This document shows, one piece after another, positions 26,220 to 37,620 of a DNA stretch of 64,000 nt. The notes beneath the pieces were generated by a model that did not search any database, had not been told where the DNA came from, and worked only from the letters and a program-made list of their open reading frames with translations. The DNA is taken from NCBI GenBank assembly GCA_029204225.1, contig CM055092.1, positions 81,879,535-81,943,534 of the forward strand. The letters run 5' to 3'. The stretch's first letter is position 1; every line of letters begins with the position of its first letter. The translations under genes and the position numbers were made by a program. The DNA is from Diphasiastrum complanatum. Its lineage: Eukaryota > Streptophyta > Lycopodiopsida > Lycopodiales > Lycopodiaceae.

Positions 26220-28805
26220 TGGATTTTGGGTATCCTTCTGATAGGCATGTCAGTCATCCAAATAAATGGATTCTCCAGTGTTTTGAAAACAAGAGATAAT
26301 ATCCTATACTGATTATAGGACAGCTAGATGATCAGTGGATCTCTAGAATATCAAATGAGGCGGTTAAGGATTTTTTGGAAGGAAAAGCTGATGGTATGAG
26401 GCATCAGTAATTTTGGAGAGAAAATTCTAGGACTGTAAATATCTGATAATCAATGGTGTGTTTAGTACCTAGTCGCAATATGGGAAAGAAGAAAACCATT
26501 CGATCAAATGTGAGATATTTTGGGAGATTTTAAGGTTTAATCTAGATTCTAATATGGTATCTCATTATTTACAAAATTAGAGGCCCTCAAATCTATTTCT
26601 CACTTTCTTAGTAAATCCCTTACTTTTTAATAATTTCTTAAAAGACATCAGACTAGTTATATGATTCTTTCCAGCATGAAGTTATTCTTCTGGAAGACTG
26701 TTATGCCATATAAATTACTACTTGTGTGAATAGACTTGGAATTCAGATAAATTCTAAGGTTAAAATGTTTCAATTTCTTAAACCATAGAATTTGTCTGTT
26801 GCATAAAAGGATTTCGATGGAATAGTGGTTTCTATCACTCAGATTGAAAATATTTGAAGGAGAAGTCATGTTTGTAATGAAGTGAAATTCTGTAGTGGAA
26901 ACACTTATTACTAACTTTTCTTGGATTTATATATTTTCATATATCATCTTTCCAGTTAATTTTTATTGAAAGTTATAATTTTTTTAAAAGGAGGGCTGAA
27001 GTGGTGGATTAAAATTCTATTTGGGAATCTGTTGGTTGCATAGTTTTTGAAAAAGAACCAACTGCGGTATAGAAATGTAGTCTGAAAGTAATTTGGATAG
27101 ATTCAGAGTAAGATGCCTAATTGGAATTTTTTGAAATATGAGAAATTCTCTAGGGATTGTGTGCACAATCTGGAATTGGAACAAGTTTGGAATTTGAATC
27201 ATTATCTATAAGTAGTACAATAAAAGTTCGAAGCTTACTAATTCCATTTTAATTGGAATAGAAGTAAGTTTGATTAGAATTTAAGTCTAAGAGTTACAAC
27301 CTAATCTTAGTTTTAGTACTAGGATCAGAGAGGGGTTGTTTGAGTGGAAGAAATTATGCTATTAAAACAAATTGGATTGGAAAACTATTGAGATTGAATT
27401 CGTCTCAAAGATTTTTCGGGTATGTTATTTACTCATATGAAATAGAAAATATTTTGTAGCTGAGTTACAAGATCTCAGTGAGATATGTGAGTAACATATG
27501 AGGGTTCTGGAGGAATCTGCCAGGTATGAATGTGTTTATGTACTGGGTCATAGTGAGATTATTCTCATATGTGCACGATTAATCTTGTATGAATCTACTG
27601 TGTATTTCTGGCCACTAGGGCTATTTGGTGCACTTAACCTAGTCAGTGAACACAGACATATGATCAAGTATTGTTTGACAGATACTTGCAGAGTTAACAA
27701 ATCTTTGTATAGAAGATTTATGGATAAACTTACAAATGATTTGGGTAAGGTTCTAAATGTGGTGTCATACTAGTTTTTCACCTAGACATTTGAGATTTCT
27801 GAATCATTGGCAGTTAACTTGAGTAGTTGATTACTCCAAGATGAAGTTAATTGGTAAAACGATCAGTGTGATGTGGATTCACAGGGAACTGATGGGTTTT
27901 TATTTATATTGCTTGTAAGACACATGATTAGTAAATCATTTCAGTTCATCAGTTTAAAATTGTGTGCATTGGATATACAATATTCTTGGGATAGAGTATT
28001 CCTTAGTTAAGGAAGGGACTCAGCTCATTAGTGATTGTATCCTAGAGAGCTCAATTGCATAACGAGCATAATGAATACAAGAATAAAGAACTGAGTTGTA
28101 ATTCAGTAGGAATTTGGGTATCTAGATGTGATTCTGGATTGTAATCTAAAATTTTTGTAGTTGAAGATGATTGTCATTTGGTATGCTTTATGTCTTTAAT
28201 TACCAGTGGTTTATAAAGCTTGAATATCTCGCATTTCAATTAAAGAATCCCGATTGGAGAGTATTCCTAAAATATAGTATTTTCTTGTTGGAAAAGATTT
28301 TTTCTTACTTTTCCTGAGTTATATGGAACATATACTCCAGTATCCTGTAGATGATTAAGTATGTTTTGGATTTCAGAAAATTATGATTGACGAATCATGT
28401 GAATCTAAATATTTATGGTTGACGAATCATAAATAGATATTTAATTATTGTCAGAGGATTATGAGAAATCGTAATGATTCTTAAGTGTGATGATTAATTC
28501 TTGATCTATTATTTGAGTAAGAATTTGAAGTAGTGTTTTTGAATTTCTCTACTCCGGTGTTATATTTGAGGACCTATGGATCTCACAAATATTTTCACAA
28601 GATAAGTTATCTTATTTGTGGAATTGTGATCATTGATGCATTGCCAAGGTTTCACTCTACCTTCATGCTTCTTGTTCCTTGGCTTGGGGGTGAAGCTTCT
28701 AGAGTTGATTGGTTGCTTCTACTTGGTTGGGTGGTTTCTCCATAATGTGTTTTCCGTTGTGGTTTATCTTGTAAGCAAGATCATAGGGAGCTTCTCTTAC
28801 ATTCA
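26220..28805 (+). mobile_element. Family E remnant with partial LTR at the right end
   Basis: 26,220-26,500 matches the minus strand of 10,950-11,240, which is internal sequence of family E. 28,630-28,805 resembles the family E LTR (CTTGGCTTGGGGG, GGTTGCTTCTACTTGG and TCTTGTAAGCA phrases) in the same orientation. The 2 kb between is therefore probably the downstream interior of the same family. It is AT-rich with no recognisable gag or pol. Confidence 0.55.
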
Positions 28806-29490
28806 TCATCTTCAAGATTCAAGCATATGGTATTGTCATGGAAGAATAATCTCCCTAGTCCAAAAATTCTAGATTTTTACGTTTGCTCATATCTCTGTAA
28901 CCTGAATAAATGGCCATTGTACATGATCTTTTTGTAGTATCATTGGGGGTATAACCCAATATTGTAATGGCCAGATCCATTTTCACAAAAAGCTATTTTA
29001 TACGTTCCTCTGGAGTAAATAGAGCCTCTTAAACTAATAGATAACGACTTGAAGGCCATAATGACAGTGGCAGCATATGGATTAAAAGATCCATGATATA
29101 TACAAATCTCATTATTTTCAAAGTTTTTCAAATAATGAGAAAGAGATACATTCTTTCTCCCAAGTGATATACGTCAAAGGCCTCCATGTCTCATACCAAA
29201 AGAATCTAGTTCAATAGAATCCTATAAAAGAGTTAATCAAATAAATTTAGAATGAAAGATAACAATACAATTTCAAACTTCAACTTTTGATTGAAAGAAA
29301 ACTGCACAATATCAAAACCAATATAATATCTACTTACCATATCATGATCGTCAAATTTAATGATGTTTGTTCTGCTAATGTCATGTCCTCCAATGACTTC
29401 TACAATTCTCGAAGAGATATAATGATTCCTTGGAGGATGTTTTTTTTTTAATTCCAAAAATTCCTCCTCATTCGGCAAAGTTTCTTCATA

Positions 29491-30362
29491 GGCTAAAAGC
29501 ATGGTTTGGTGGTACAAAAAAAGAACCCATTTTTCATTGTACCTTTTGGTAGTACATTTCACTTTTTGGGAATTTTATCACTCATAATTGTTTTGAGTCC
29601 ACATTAGAAATGACATAACTTTTTAGAGGTGAGTCCAATTTCAGCGAAGTTTGGTGCGTTAGAAAGTGCTTTGACATGTTACATAACGTACTTTCGAGCC
29701 ACAGTTAAAGAGTTATGGCAAGTCAAAGGTATGGGGACTTTATTAATCATAATTTTTTGAGTCCACATTAAAAATGACATATCTTTTTAGTGGTAAATCC
29801 AATTCCAATGGAGTTTGGTGTGTTAGAAAGCACTTGACAAGTGCTTTCCAATGATATGTTAGATGACCAATTTTCAAGGCACAGTTAAAACATTATGGCA
29901 AGTCAAACTATGATTCATTCCCATCAAAATACATGAAATCCAACGAGACATATGATACCTTATCATGAACCCGAATAATTTGTATTTGATTGCTCTCTAG
30001 CTCTAATCCATATATCAACATGACACATATTGGACCAAACATAAATGATTTTTTGTTCGATGAGTAAATGGAAAAGAAGCTCACGTGCGCGATGCTGGAT
30101 ATCCACGATGGATCATGGAAACAATATGCTTTATTGCAAAGGTAACAAGTTCTAGACTGAACTATCTATTGCAAGACCAAATCTCACATTTCTTGACTCG
30201 TTGGTAAAGCTCGAATACTCTTTGTTGATGTGTTTCCATGCAGGTGAATCTGAAGGTACCCTCTATTTAAAAATAGTGTATAATAATACAAAAGAACATT
30301 TCTACCCAAAAAGGTAGTGTCCTTGAAACTCCATGTTGTACTACCAAACCATGCTTTTAGCC
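29491..30362. mobile_element. Non-autonomous TIR transposon, 872 bp
   Basis: The 27-bp terminal inverted repeats begin GGCTAAAAGCATGGTTTGGT and differ by one base between ends. The flanks read CATAGGCT on both sides if the first four TIR bases are counted in the duplication, or CATA if not. The 8-bp reading would suit hAT elements, but the ends do not look like typical hAT ends. It splits an exon of the minus-strand pseudogene cleanly. No transposase frame is present. Its interior holds two tandem copies of a module also found at 46,660-46,830. Confidence 0.8.
29590..29920 (+). repeat. Two tandem copies of a ~170-185-bp module
   Basis: The phrases TTTTGAGTCCACATTA, ACTTTTTAG and GGCAAGTCAAA recur in the same order in 29,590-29,740 and 29,755-29,912. 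A third copy lies inside the MITE at 46,534-46,910. Confidence 0.8.
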
Positions 30363-30703
30363 CATAGGCTTTCGATTTCTCAATTATGGCCTACAATGCC
30401 CCCTTGCCAGATTTCCAATCACCATTTTAATCAAAATCTATCTCACTTTCAAGATCATTATAACTATAATCAGTTATGTCAAAAAATTCTGAGAATTGTT
30501 GTGCAAAAATTGAGAAGACTTCATCCTCTCTCATATCAAAAACATTTTATATATCATTAAAAGAAATATACTATCCTTATTTATAAAGTATACATGAACA
30601 TCGAGTAGAGTTGATATATTAATAGGAGTTTCAGTTGGGAGAGAGTCAGAGAGGATTATAGAACGAGAGGGTTTTCTCATAATATGAAGTTATGGATGCT
30701 TAA

Positions 30704-32424
30704 GCTTCAACCCCTATATTAGTATCTTGTTCATCTACTTCGATTGGAACAGATGTAGATGTTTCAATCAAGGGAACAATAGAAGATTCAACAGACTCAT
30801 CATCTGAAATTGCTACAACCTATGAGGATTTCAAAGTGAAATTGTTTTCAGATTGTGTTGTTGTAGTTGTTCATGCCAAGCGGGTGACTATCACGTCGAA
30901 GGATTTGACGATTGTGTTAGGCTACGGGGCACATGAAAAATTTGATGAGTGCTTAAGACCAGCTTCGTCCTCTCCTCCAAAATCGATGGTCAAAAAAAAA
31001 ATTGGAAGGAACCTCAACTGATTGCCTCGTATTTCGGGTGTAGAGTGGGACGTCTCAAAGAGGAGGACGTCTTTCTGCATTCCTCAAAGAGCCAGAGATT
31101 TTTCACATGTGTCTCCTCTCAAGGATATCTTGAGAGCAATCTCCTCTTCTCCTAAATCTCCTAGCTCTCCTAAATCTCCTCCATCTCCTCCTCCTTAATC
31201 TTCTTCTCCTCCTAAATTTGCTCCATCTCCTCCTAAAGCTTCTTCTCCTCCTAAACCTCCTATGTCCCCCCCCTCACTGTCAACAACAGAATTAGACCAA
31301 TCTGTAAAGTTAAAGAATGACTCATTGTTTGAAAAGAATTCATTTTGGGTTTGTCTGTATCACTCCCTACTTCATGCACTCCCTGGACTTACATTTGTAG
31401 GGTCTCCAAAATATGTACAATATGACCAATTACTATCTACACATCTTAAATCTCTAGGTCTACTTTACAATTTTCCAAAATAAATTAATAAATTAGATAC
31501 AGGTGAATTAGAAAATAAGGGTAGCATGTTAGGAGAAAATGTAGGAGGGGGGGCATTCAATATTCTTGCCTTTAGTTTTTTCAAACTCCAATTTTTTTAG
31601 ATGTCTCATGTTTCATATAAAATTCATGAGTGCTTTCCACTTTCTCGATTTTGCCACATGCACTCTGAGATGATAAAAAACATCAGAGAGGGGACTCCAT
31701 TGTTCGTGCTCCCATGCATACACAAGTATGTGTATGCTTTTCACATTTTAATAAGTTGATTTTTTCATATGAATTGTGATTTTACTTGCAGTCTAAAGAA
31801 CATATTGATTTCTGATTATAGTGGCCACTAGAGTTTAGATGCTTTGTCTTTGTATCTCAACGATGAGGGTGTTTGTAATCCGAAGTGCTCTATTCAGAAG
31901 GTATTGGAACTCTTTCCAATGCCAAGTGCAACAACCTTTACAAAGCTTAAAAGGTTTGATACAAAGGTATTTTTATCTGATATCGATTTGACACAGTTTT
32001 TTTTTTTGTAGATTTCAATTTAATCACATGCGCATTGTAGTCCTCCCAACAGACTGACTGTGTTAGTTGTGGCTGGTATACGATATACAATGCCAAACAT
32101 TTTTTTAATTGGCTTGCACTACATGATAAGCTTCTAAATCTGCTTGAGGTTATCTATTTATTCACAATCACAATCAGAATCACATATTCATAATTCTCAA
32201 TCACTTATTCTTCATTAATAACATGTGCTTGTGTCTTTTTTTTGCAGTTCTCTTGCTCGAAGGTCTCCCCAGAAGAGATAATGCATTTCTGGCAGGAGAC
32301 AATAAAAATTGTTATTGAAAATTCATTTCCAGTTTCAATTACACATTCTCCAAGAAAGTTACTTCCATATAGAGAAATGGATATAGAGATCATAGAAAAG
32401 AAAGATCCTCAACTTGAACAATGA
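30704..32424 (+). pseudogene. Ulp1/C48-type cysteine protease pseudogene with H3-like and Pro-rich parts
   Basis: One frame continues from about 30,704 through four exons: to 31,725, 31,792-31,966, 32,041-32,148 and 32,248-32,424. They are joined by short GT-AG introns of 66, 74 and 99 bp that all preserve phase. An N-terminal Ser/Thr-rich part precedes a stretch resembling the end of the histone H3 fold (FSDCVVVVVHAKRVTITSKD; H3 has HAKRVTI and KD here). A proline-rich linker of SPPK-like repeats lies at about 31,145-31,275. The C-terminal half has the C48 peptidase pattern: a GH(W)SL motif around the catalytic His (31,826-31,828), a candidate Asp in YLNDEG, and SQQTDCVSCGWYT, with Gln six residues before the nucleophile Cys. 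Five in-frame stops break it: 31,019, 31,196, 31,481, 31,598 and 31,829 (TGG to TAG). C48 domains occur in SUMO proteases and in several transposon families, so a transposon origin is possible. Confidence 0.6.
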
Positions 32425-33079
32425 TACTCAATTTGAGCGGTTACTATATTTTTAAACATGATGTATACAAAAAATTATATGACATAATAGAAAATCACGC
32501 TGTTCAAATTCTAAGGATCTTCAATTTTGATGGATGTTCCTATGTATTTTGCATTTTATACGCTCTTCATGCCTTGCTCTTACCTACACATGAGAAACTA
32601 TTTAAGTTCTTTTATCTTGTAAAACTTAATCACTAAGAAACAAAAAAATAAAATTTTCATATAAAAAACCGTACCTTAACACCATTCAATTGAAATTGAT
32701 AGTATTGAAGAAGGTCTACTAATTCTAAAGTCCTGACTTTGGAAGTTGTGACTTAAAAAGACCAAATCAACAAAACACTATTGAATAGAACTTGATAAAG
32801 AGCTCAAACTTAGTGAGGAGATTTAACATTCAATCACAAAAACATTCATTCAAGAGACTTGCTGAGGGGTCAAGATGGGGACCCCCCTCCCGAAGGATTT
32901 TCTTTCAAATTATGCAAGATCAATTGGCCCAAGGCCAATTACATATACAGTGGTTTTGGGAAGATCGATTCTTAGATCTTTACATCAACCAAAAGTTTAA
33001 AAATTCTAGATCTTAAAGAATCTTATACCATGCAAAGACCTACTGATCAAGAAATGAGCATGCATAGGAATTTGACATT
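32425..33079. other. Sequence downstream of the C48 pseudogene
   Basis: A short plus-strand frame at 32,421-32,636 has no known domain. It could be a further exon, or unrelated. Otherwise nothing is supported. Confidence 0.4.
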
Positions 33080-33445
33080 AGGAGGCAAGACATGCATAAA
33101 TCCAATCTGACATGCAAGCTTTGATTCCAACATGCAAAATCATTAGGCTAGGGATGGTATGACATGCAAGCTCTAGTTTCGACATGCAACCTTCAAATCA
33201 TACATGCAAGTTCCCAAATCAGACATGCAAGCTCTCAAATCAGACATGCAAATTCCAATCAGACATGCAACTCCCAGATCAAACATGCATGACCATTAAA
33301 CTATGGATGATGTGACATGCAAAGCCATCAAGTCATGGGTGGTGTGACATGCAAAGCCATCAAGTCATGGATGTGGTGACATGCATGACCATCAAGTCAT
33401 GGATGGTGTGACATGCATGGCCATCAGTCTTATGGATGGTGTGAA
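33080..33445 (+). repeat. Minisatellite, GACATGCAA-type units
   Basis: About a dozen imperfect units start with (G)ACATGCA(A/T). The right-hand ones have a period near 33-36 bp and include GCCATCAAGTCATGG. Left-hand units are shorter and more diverged. Confidence 0.85.
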
Positions 33446-34172
33446 AGTTTTAGAGAAAAGAGAGGGAGAGGGAGAGAAAGAGAGAGAGATGAAAGAGGTA
33501 GGAGAAAGTGTGTGTGTGTGTGTAAGTGGTTCCAAAAATGATTCCAATCCAAGCTTGACAGATCCTCCTCAAGCCATCGCTCCAAGCTTTCTTAAAAGCA
33601 CCTACACACATTGAAGCAAAAGCAAGAGACAAAGCAAACATGAATGGGAGATGAATAATGAGGAAGAGGGACGAGTTAGTCCTTTTATAGGAAATGTGTA
33701 GGCTTTAGGGAGTGGCTAAGGTGTCCAAAATGAGTGTGAGAGATGTAGGGGAGACTCTAGGATAAGTAAAGTGAGAGGGTGAGGTGTATAGGTGTGAGAG
33801 AGTGTTTATCCATTAGTAAGAGCAAAAGGGGAGGAGTAGGAGGGTTTATTTTCCTAGGTGTCCTATTGGTTACAAGCCATGCGAAAAAGTAGGTAAGTTA
33901 CATATTGATAAGGATGGAAGGTAGGTATAGTCTCAATGTGTGCAAAAGTGAGCCAAAGACAAACATGATCGCATGCATACATCACAATGGTCTTATTTAT
34001 ATGAGAGTGATGTTAAGAACATATCACCCACCAAACATGACCCTTTTTGGTTTATTAAATTCTAACAAATAGTTTCTTAGTGGAGGCATGAACATATGAG
34101 TGACAAAATTGATAGTGCATGAAAGTGAAAGTAGCAAAATGTTTCGGAGTCAAAAGTGAAAGAGTGTGTTTA

Positions 34173-34178
<6 letters not shown>
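33446..34178. other. Intergenic sequence with short GA and GT runs
   Basis: It contains a short GA-rich run (33,455-33,500) and a GT run (33,510-33,523). No supported gene. Confidence 0.5.
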
Positions 34179-34230
<52 letters not shown>

Positions 34231-34255
34231 GGGGGGGATGTGATGGGGACGTGGT

Positions 34256-34295
<40 letters not shown>

Positions 34296-34731
34296 ATATG
34301 TATGTATGTATATATATGTATATATATATATATATATATAGGGAGAGTGTGTGCACAATCCATGTCCTCTATCTCACCCACCCTTTCCTACTACATTCCT
34401 TATCACCTTTTCTCATTGAATTTCAAACACATCAATAAAAAAGTGGGCTGGGTTGGGTTGGGTTGAGTGGGGTGGAGGGGGATGGGGACGTGGTGATGGT
34501 GGTGGGAGGCATTGGGGACCTCCCATCTCCATGGATAATGTGTAATAAGTAATTACACGCGCGCGCGCACACACATACACGTGTGTGTATATATATATAT
34601 GTGTTTGTATATATATATATATATATATAGGGGGAGTGTGTGCACAATCCATGTCCTCTCTCTCACCCACCCTTTCCTACTACACTCCTTATCACCTTTT
34701 TTCATTGAATTTCAAACACATCAATAAAAAG
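34179..34731 (+). repeat. Duplicated microsatellite-rich segment
   Basis: A (GA)n, (GT)n, (TA)n series leads into GGGAGAGTGTGTGCACAATC and about 100 bp of unique text (34,340-34,441). The same (TA)n plus unique text repeats at 34,612-34,731 with few changes. The G-rich phrase GATGGGGACGTGGTGAT also occurs in both halves. This is a direct duplication of about 290 bp. Confidence 0.9.
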
Positions 34732-34748
34732 TAAAAGTAAAATAGGTT

Positions 34749-35033
34749 TTGAATTTAGATAGAAATCTAAATGAAAGTAAAGCTCAAGCATATTTATTAC
34801 ATTTTAGTATTGCATATATACTTGCTCAATGGTATTGCATGTCCCTCTTCTGTGTTTTACCCTTCTCCCTTGAAAGCTTATGGATTTTTCACCTTCAACT
34901 AGACTTTTTTCAGCTCACTTTTCACTCTTCACTAAGCACTACCCATTGATTATTTACTAAAACACTCAGCTTTCACTCTTCATCGCTTCAACTAACACTC
35001 TCCCAACTTGATATTGGTGGGACTCACCTCTCA
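34749..35033 (+). repeat. Dispersed repeat, inverted copy of 1-281
   Basis: It matches the minus strand of 1-281 over its whole length. The right end falls at CTCACCTCTCA. No coding capacity. Confidence 0.85.
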
Positions 35034-35235
35034 CTCATGTAAAGTAGTGGGGTTCAACATAGAAGAGAGAGTATGGAATCATAAAATGATTTCCTTATAT
35101 TTGGAAATGGCTACTTAATATATATGTTGCGTTCTCTCTTCTCTCTTCTCTCTCTCCCTCTCCCTCTCCCTCTTTGTTTTAATGAGAGTGTGTGTGTGTG
35201 TGTGTGTGCGTGCGCGCGCCGCAAGCACATATATA
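35034..35235. other. CT-rich and (GT)n spacer
   Basis: It holds a CT-rich run (35,128-35,172) and a GT/GC run (35,187-35,220), ending in TA repeats at the start of the Helitron-like element. No gene. Confidence 0.6.
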
Positions 35236-35639
35236 TCTATATATATATTTAAACTTACATACACTTTTGTATGCATGGTTGAGGGGCCCAAGCATCCTCC
35301 TTTCCTCACCCTTTTTTAACTAAAAAATTTGGGAAGGAGGATGGATGTATGTGTTAAAAAGATGCATGGCCTTCCTCCCCAAGCATGCATCTAAGGGGCC
35401 CACTCCAAATTCAAATTACCCTTTACCAACACACATAGTGTTTTGAAGTGCATGTACATACTTTCATGGTGAAAGGTGTTAAACAAATGGGACTTTTATT
35501 ATCAAGAATTTGAAGGGTGCTTTAAGGATTTTTTAAATTATCAGACTTTCCATGGGAAAGGCTAAAATAAAAATGCATTTCTTTGAAAGAAAAATCGGTT
35601 GTGAAGGGCTGGGAAGGCTTCAAAATGCAAGCCTACTGG

Positions 35640-35658
35640 GTCTCTCTAACAAACTCAC

Positions 35659-35697
<39 letters not shown>
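35640..35697 (+). repeat. (CT)n microsatellite
   Basis: A short CT run marks the left edge of the complex minisatellite array. Confidence 0.9.
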
Positions 35698-35699
<2 letters not shown>

Positions 35700-35701
<2 letters not shown>

Positions 35702-37620
35702 GCACTCAAGCCTGCATGGCAATCCTACATGGTGCATAGCTTAATTGGCTTGCCACACAAGCCTATGTCAAGCCTATGTGGCAGACTCCAACATGCATGC
35801 ATGGCAGACATCAAGCCTATGTCATGCCTATATGACTTGCCACACCTATGATAGGCCAACATGGCTTGCCACATGGCAAGTCCCAAGCCTGCATGGTTTG
35901 TCTCATAATATGCCTACGTGGCTTGCCATGTGGCAACTTCTGAGCCCCAACTCTCTATCTCTAGGTCCACTCAAGCCTATATGGCAAAGCTTGGTTGGCT
36001 TGCCACACAAACCTATGACAAGCCTATGTGGTAGCTTGCAACATGCTTGCATGGCAGACATCAAACCTATGCCATGCATATGTGGCCTACCAGACAAGCC
36101 TATGGTAGGCTTGCATGGCAACTTTTAAGCCCACCTATATCTCTCTCTCTAGGTCCACTCAGACCTAGATGGCTGAGCTCGGTTGGCTTGCCATACAAGC
36201 CTATGGTAGGCCTATATGCTTGCCACATGGCAAACCTCAAGCCTACATGATTTGCCATGTGGTAGACCTACGTGGCTTGCCACATGGCAGTGTGCCACAA
36301 GCCTAACAAATAGTAGACCATGTAGGTAGAGCCTAGTTGGCTTGCCAGCCTATGATGGGCCTATTTGGCTTGCCACATGGCTAACCCCAAGACTACATGA
36401 TTTGCCATGTGGCAGCCATACGTGTTTTGCTACGTGGCAGCCTATGGGAAGCTTGGTAGATAGCAGGCCTATGTGGCCTCTTACACAAGCCTATGGTAGG
36501 CCATCTGGCAAGCCATGCAAGCCTATGGTAGGCCTATGTGGCTTGCCACATGGCAGCTTTTGAGCCCCACCTCTTTCTCTCTCTAGGCCCACTCAGGCCT
36601 ACGTAGCAAAGCCTGGCTGGCTTGCCACACAAGCCTATGTTAGACCTACGTGGTTTGCTACATGGCAAACCCTAAGCTTGCAAGACTTGCCACGTGGTAG
36701 ACCTACGTGGCTTTCCACGTGGTAGCCTATGACAAGATTGGCAGATATTAGATCTATGACATGCTTGTGTGGTTTGCTACACAAGCCTATGGTAATCCTA
36801 CGTGGCTTACAACATGGGAAGTATCAACCCTACATGGTTTTCCACGTGGAAAGCCTACGTGGCTTGCCACGTGGTAGCTTGCAAGCCCCACCTATTTCTC
36901 TCTCTATGTCCACTCAAGCCTACATGGCAGAGCCTGGTTGGCTTGCCACACAAGCCTATGGCAAGCCTATGTGACAATCTACAACATGCTTGGAAGGCAA
37001 ACATGAGGCTTATGCCATGCCTATGTGGGGTTTGCCATACAAGCCTATGGTAGGCCTACATGGCTTGCCATGTGTCAACTTTTGAGCCCACCTCTCTATA
37101 TCTCTCTCTCTGGGTCTACTCATGGCTTTATCGTAGAGCTTTGTTGGCCTGCAGCACAAGCGTATGGTAGGTCGACATGGCTTGCCATGTGGCAAACCCC
37201 AAGCTTGCATGATTTTCCATGTGGTAGGCCTACTTGGCTTGTCTATGATAGGCTTGCTGGATAATAGGCCTATGTGGCCTACTACTCAAGCCTATGATAG
37301 GCCATGTGACAAGCCACACAAGCCTATAGTACAGTCCCAAGCCTACATGGTTTTCCATGTGGTAGGCCTACATGGTTTTCCATGTGGTAGGCCTACATGG
37401 CTTGCCATGTGGCAACTTTCGAGGCCCAATTCCCTCTCTCTCTCTCTCTATGTCCACTCAGGCCTATGTGGCAGAGTCTGGTTGGCTTGCCACATAAGCC
37501 TATGTTAGAACTACCAAGCTTGCATGACTTGCCATGGGGTAGGCCTACATGGCTTGCCACGCGACTGGGCTTGGTAGATATCAAACCTATGACATGCCTA
37601 TATGGCCTGCTACACAAGCC
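35700..37620 (+). repeat. Complex ~1.9-kb minisatellite array
   Basis: It is built from short phrases such as AAGCCTATGGTAGG, CTACATGGCTTGCCA and CATGTGGCA. Longer units begin CTCTCTCTAGGTCCACTCA (near 35,945, 36,140, 36,570, 36,895, 37,105 and 37,437). The spacing between long units varies from about 190 to 430 bp, so the array is irregular. Several open frames run through it only because the units lack stops. Confidence 0.9.

Larger units (their letters stand above)
28940..30534 (-). pseudogene. Unrecognised intron-bearing pseudogene, split by a TIR element
   Basis: I do not recognise the product. On the minus strand an ATG at 30,534 opens a frame to 30,363. The frame resumes without loss at 29,486 on the other side of an inserted element (29,491-30,362 plus its target duplication). 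That exon ends at 29,338 with a good donor (ATG then GTAAGT). A 116-bp intron (29,337-29,222) ends in TAG, and exon 3 (29,221-28,940) continues in the same frame. Visible pieces include an acidic start, an EEEFLELKKKHPPRNHYISS stretch and ENGSGHYNIGLYPQ at the end. Three in-frame stops (30,427-30,429, 30,391-30,393 and 29,174-29,176) each look like a C-to-T change of CAA, CAG or CGA. It lies head to head with the C48 protease pseudogene, and the two starts are only about 170 bp apart. Confidence 0.55.

Noticed and set aside
33080-33445. CRISPR-like array
   Set aside because: Units vary in length and are diverged, spacers are not unique sequence, and the context is a plant nuclear genome.
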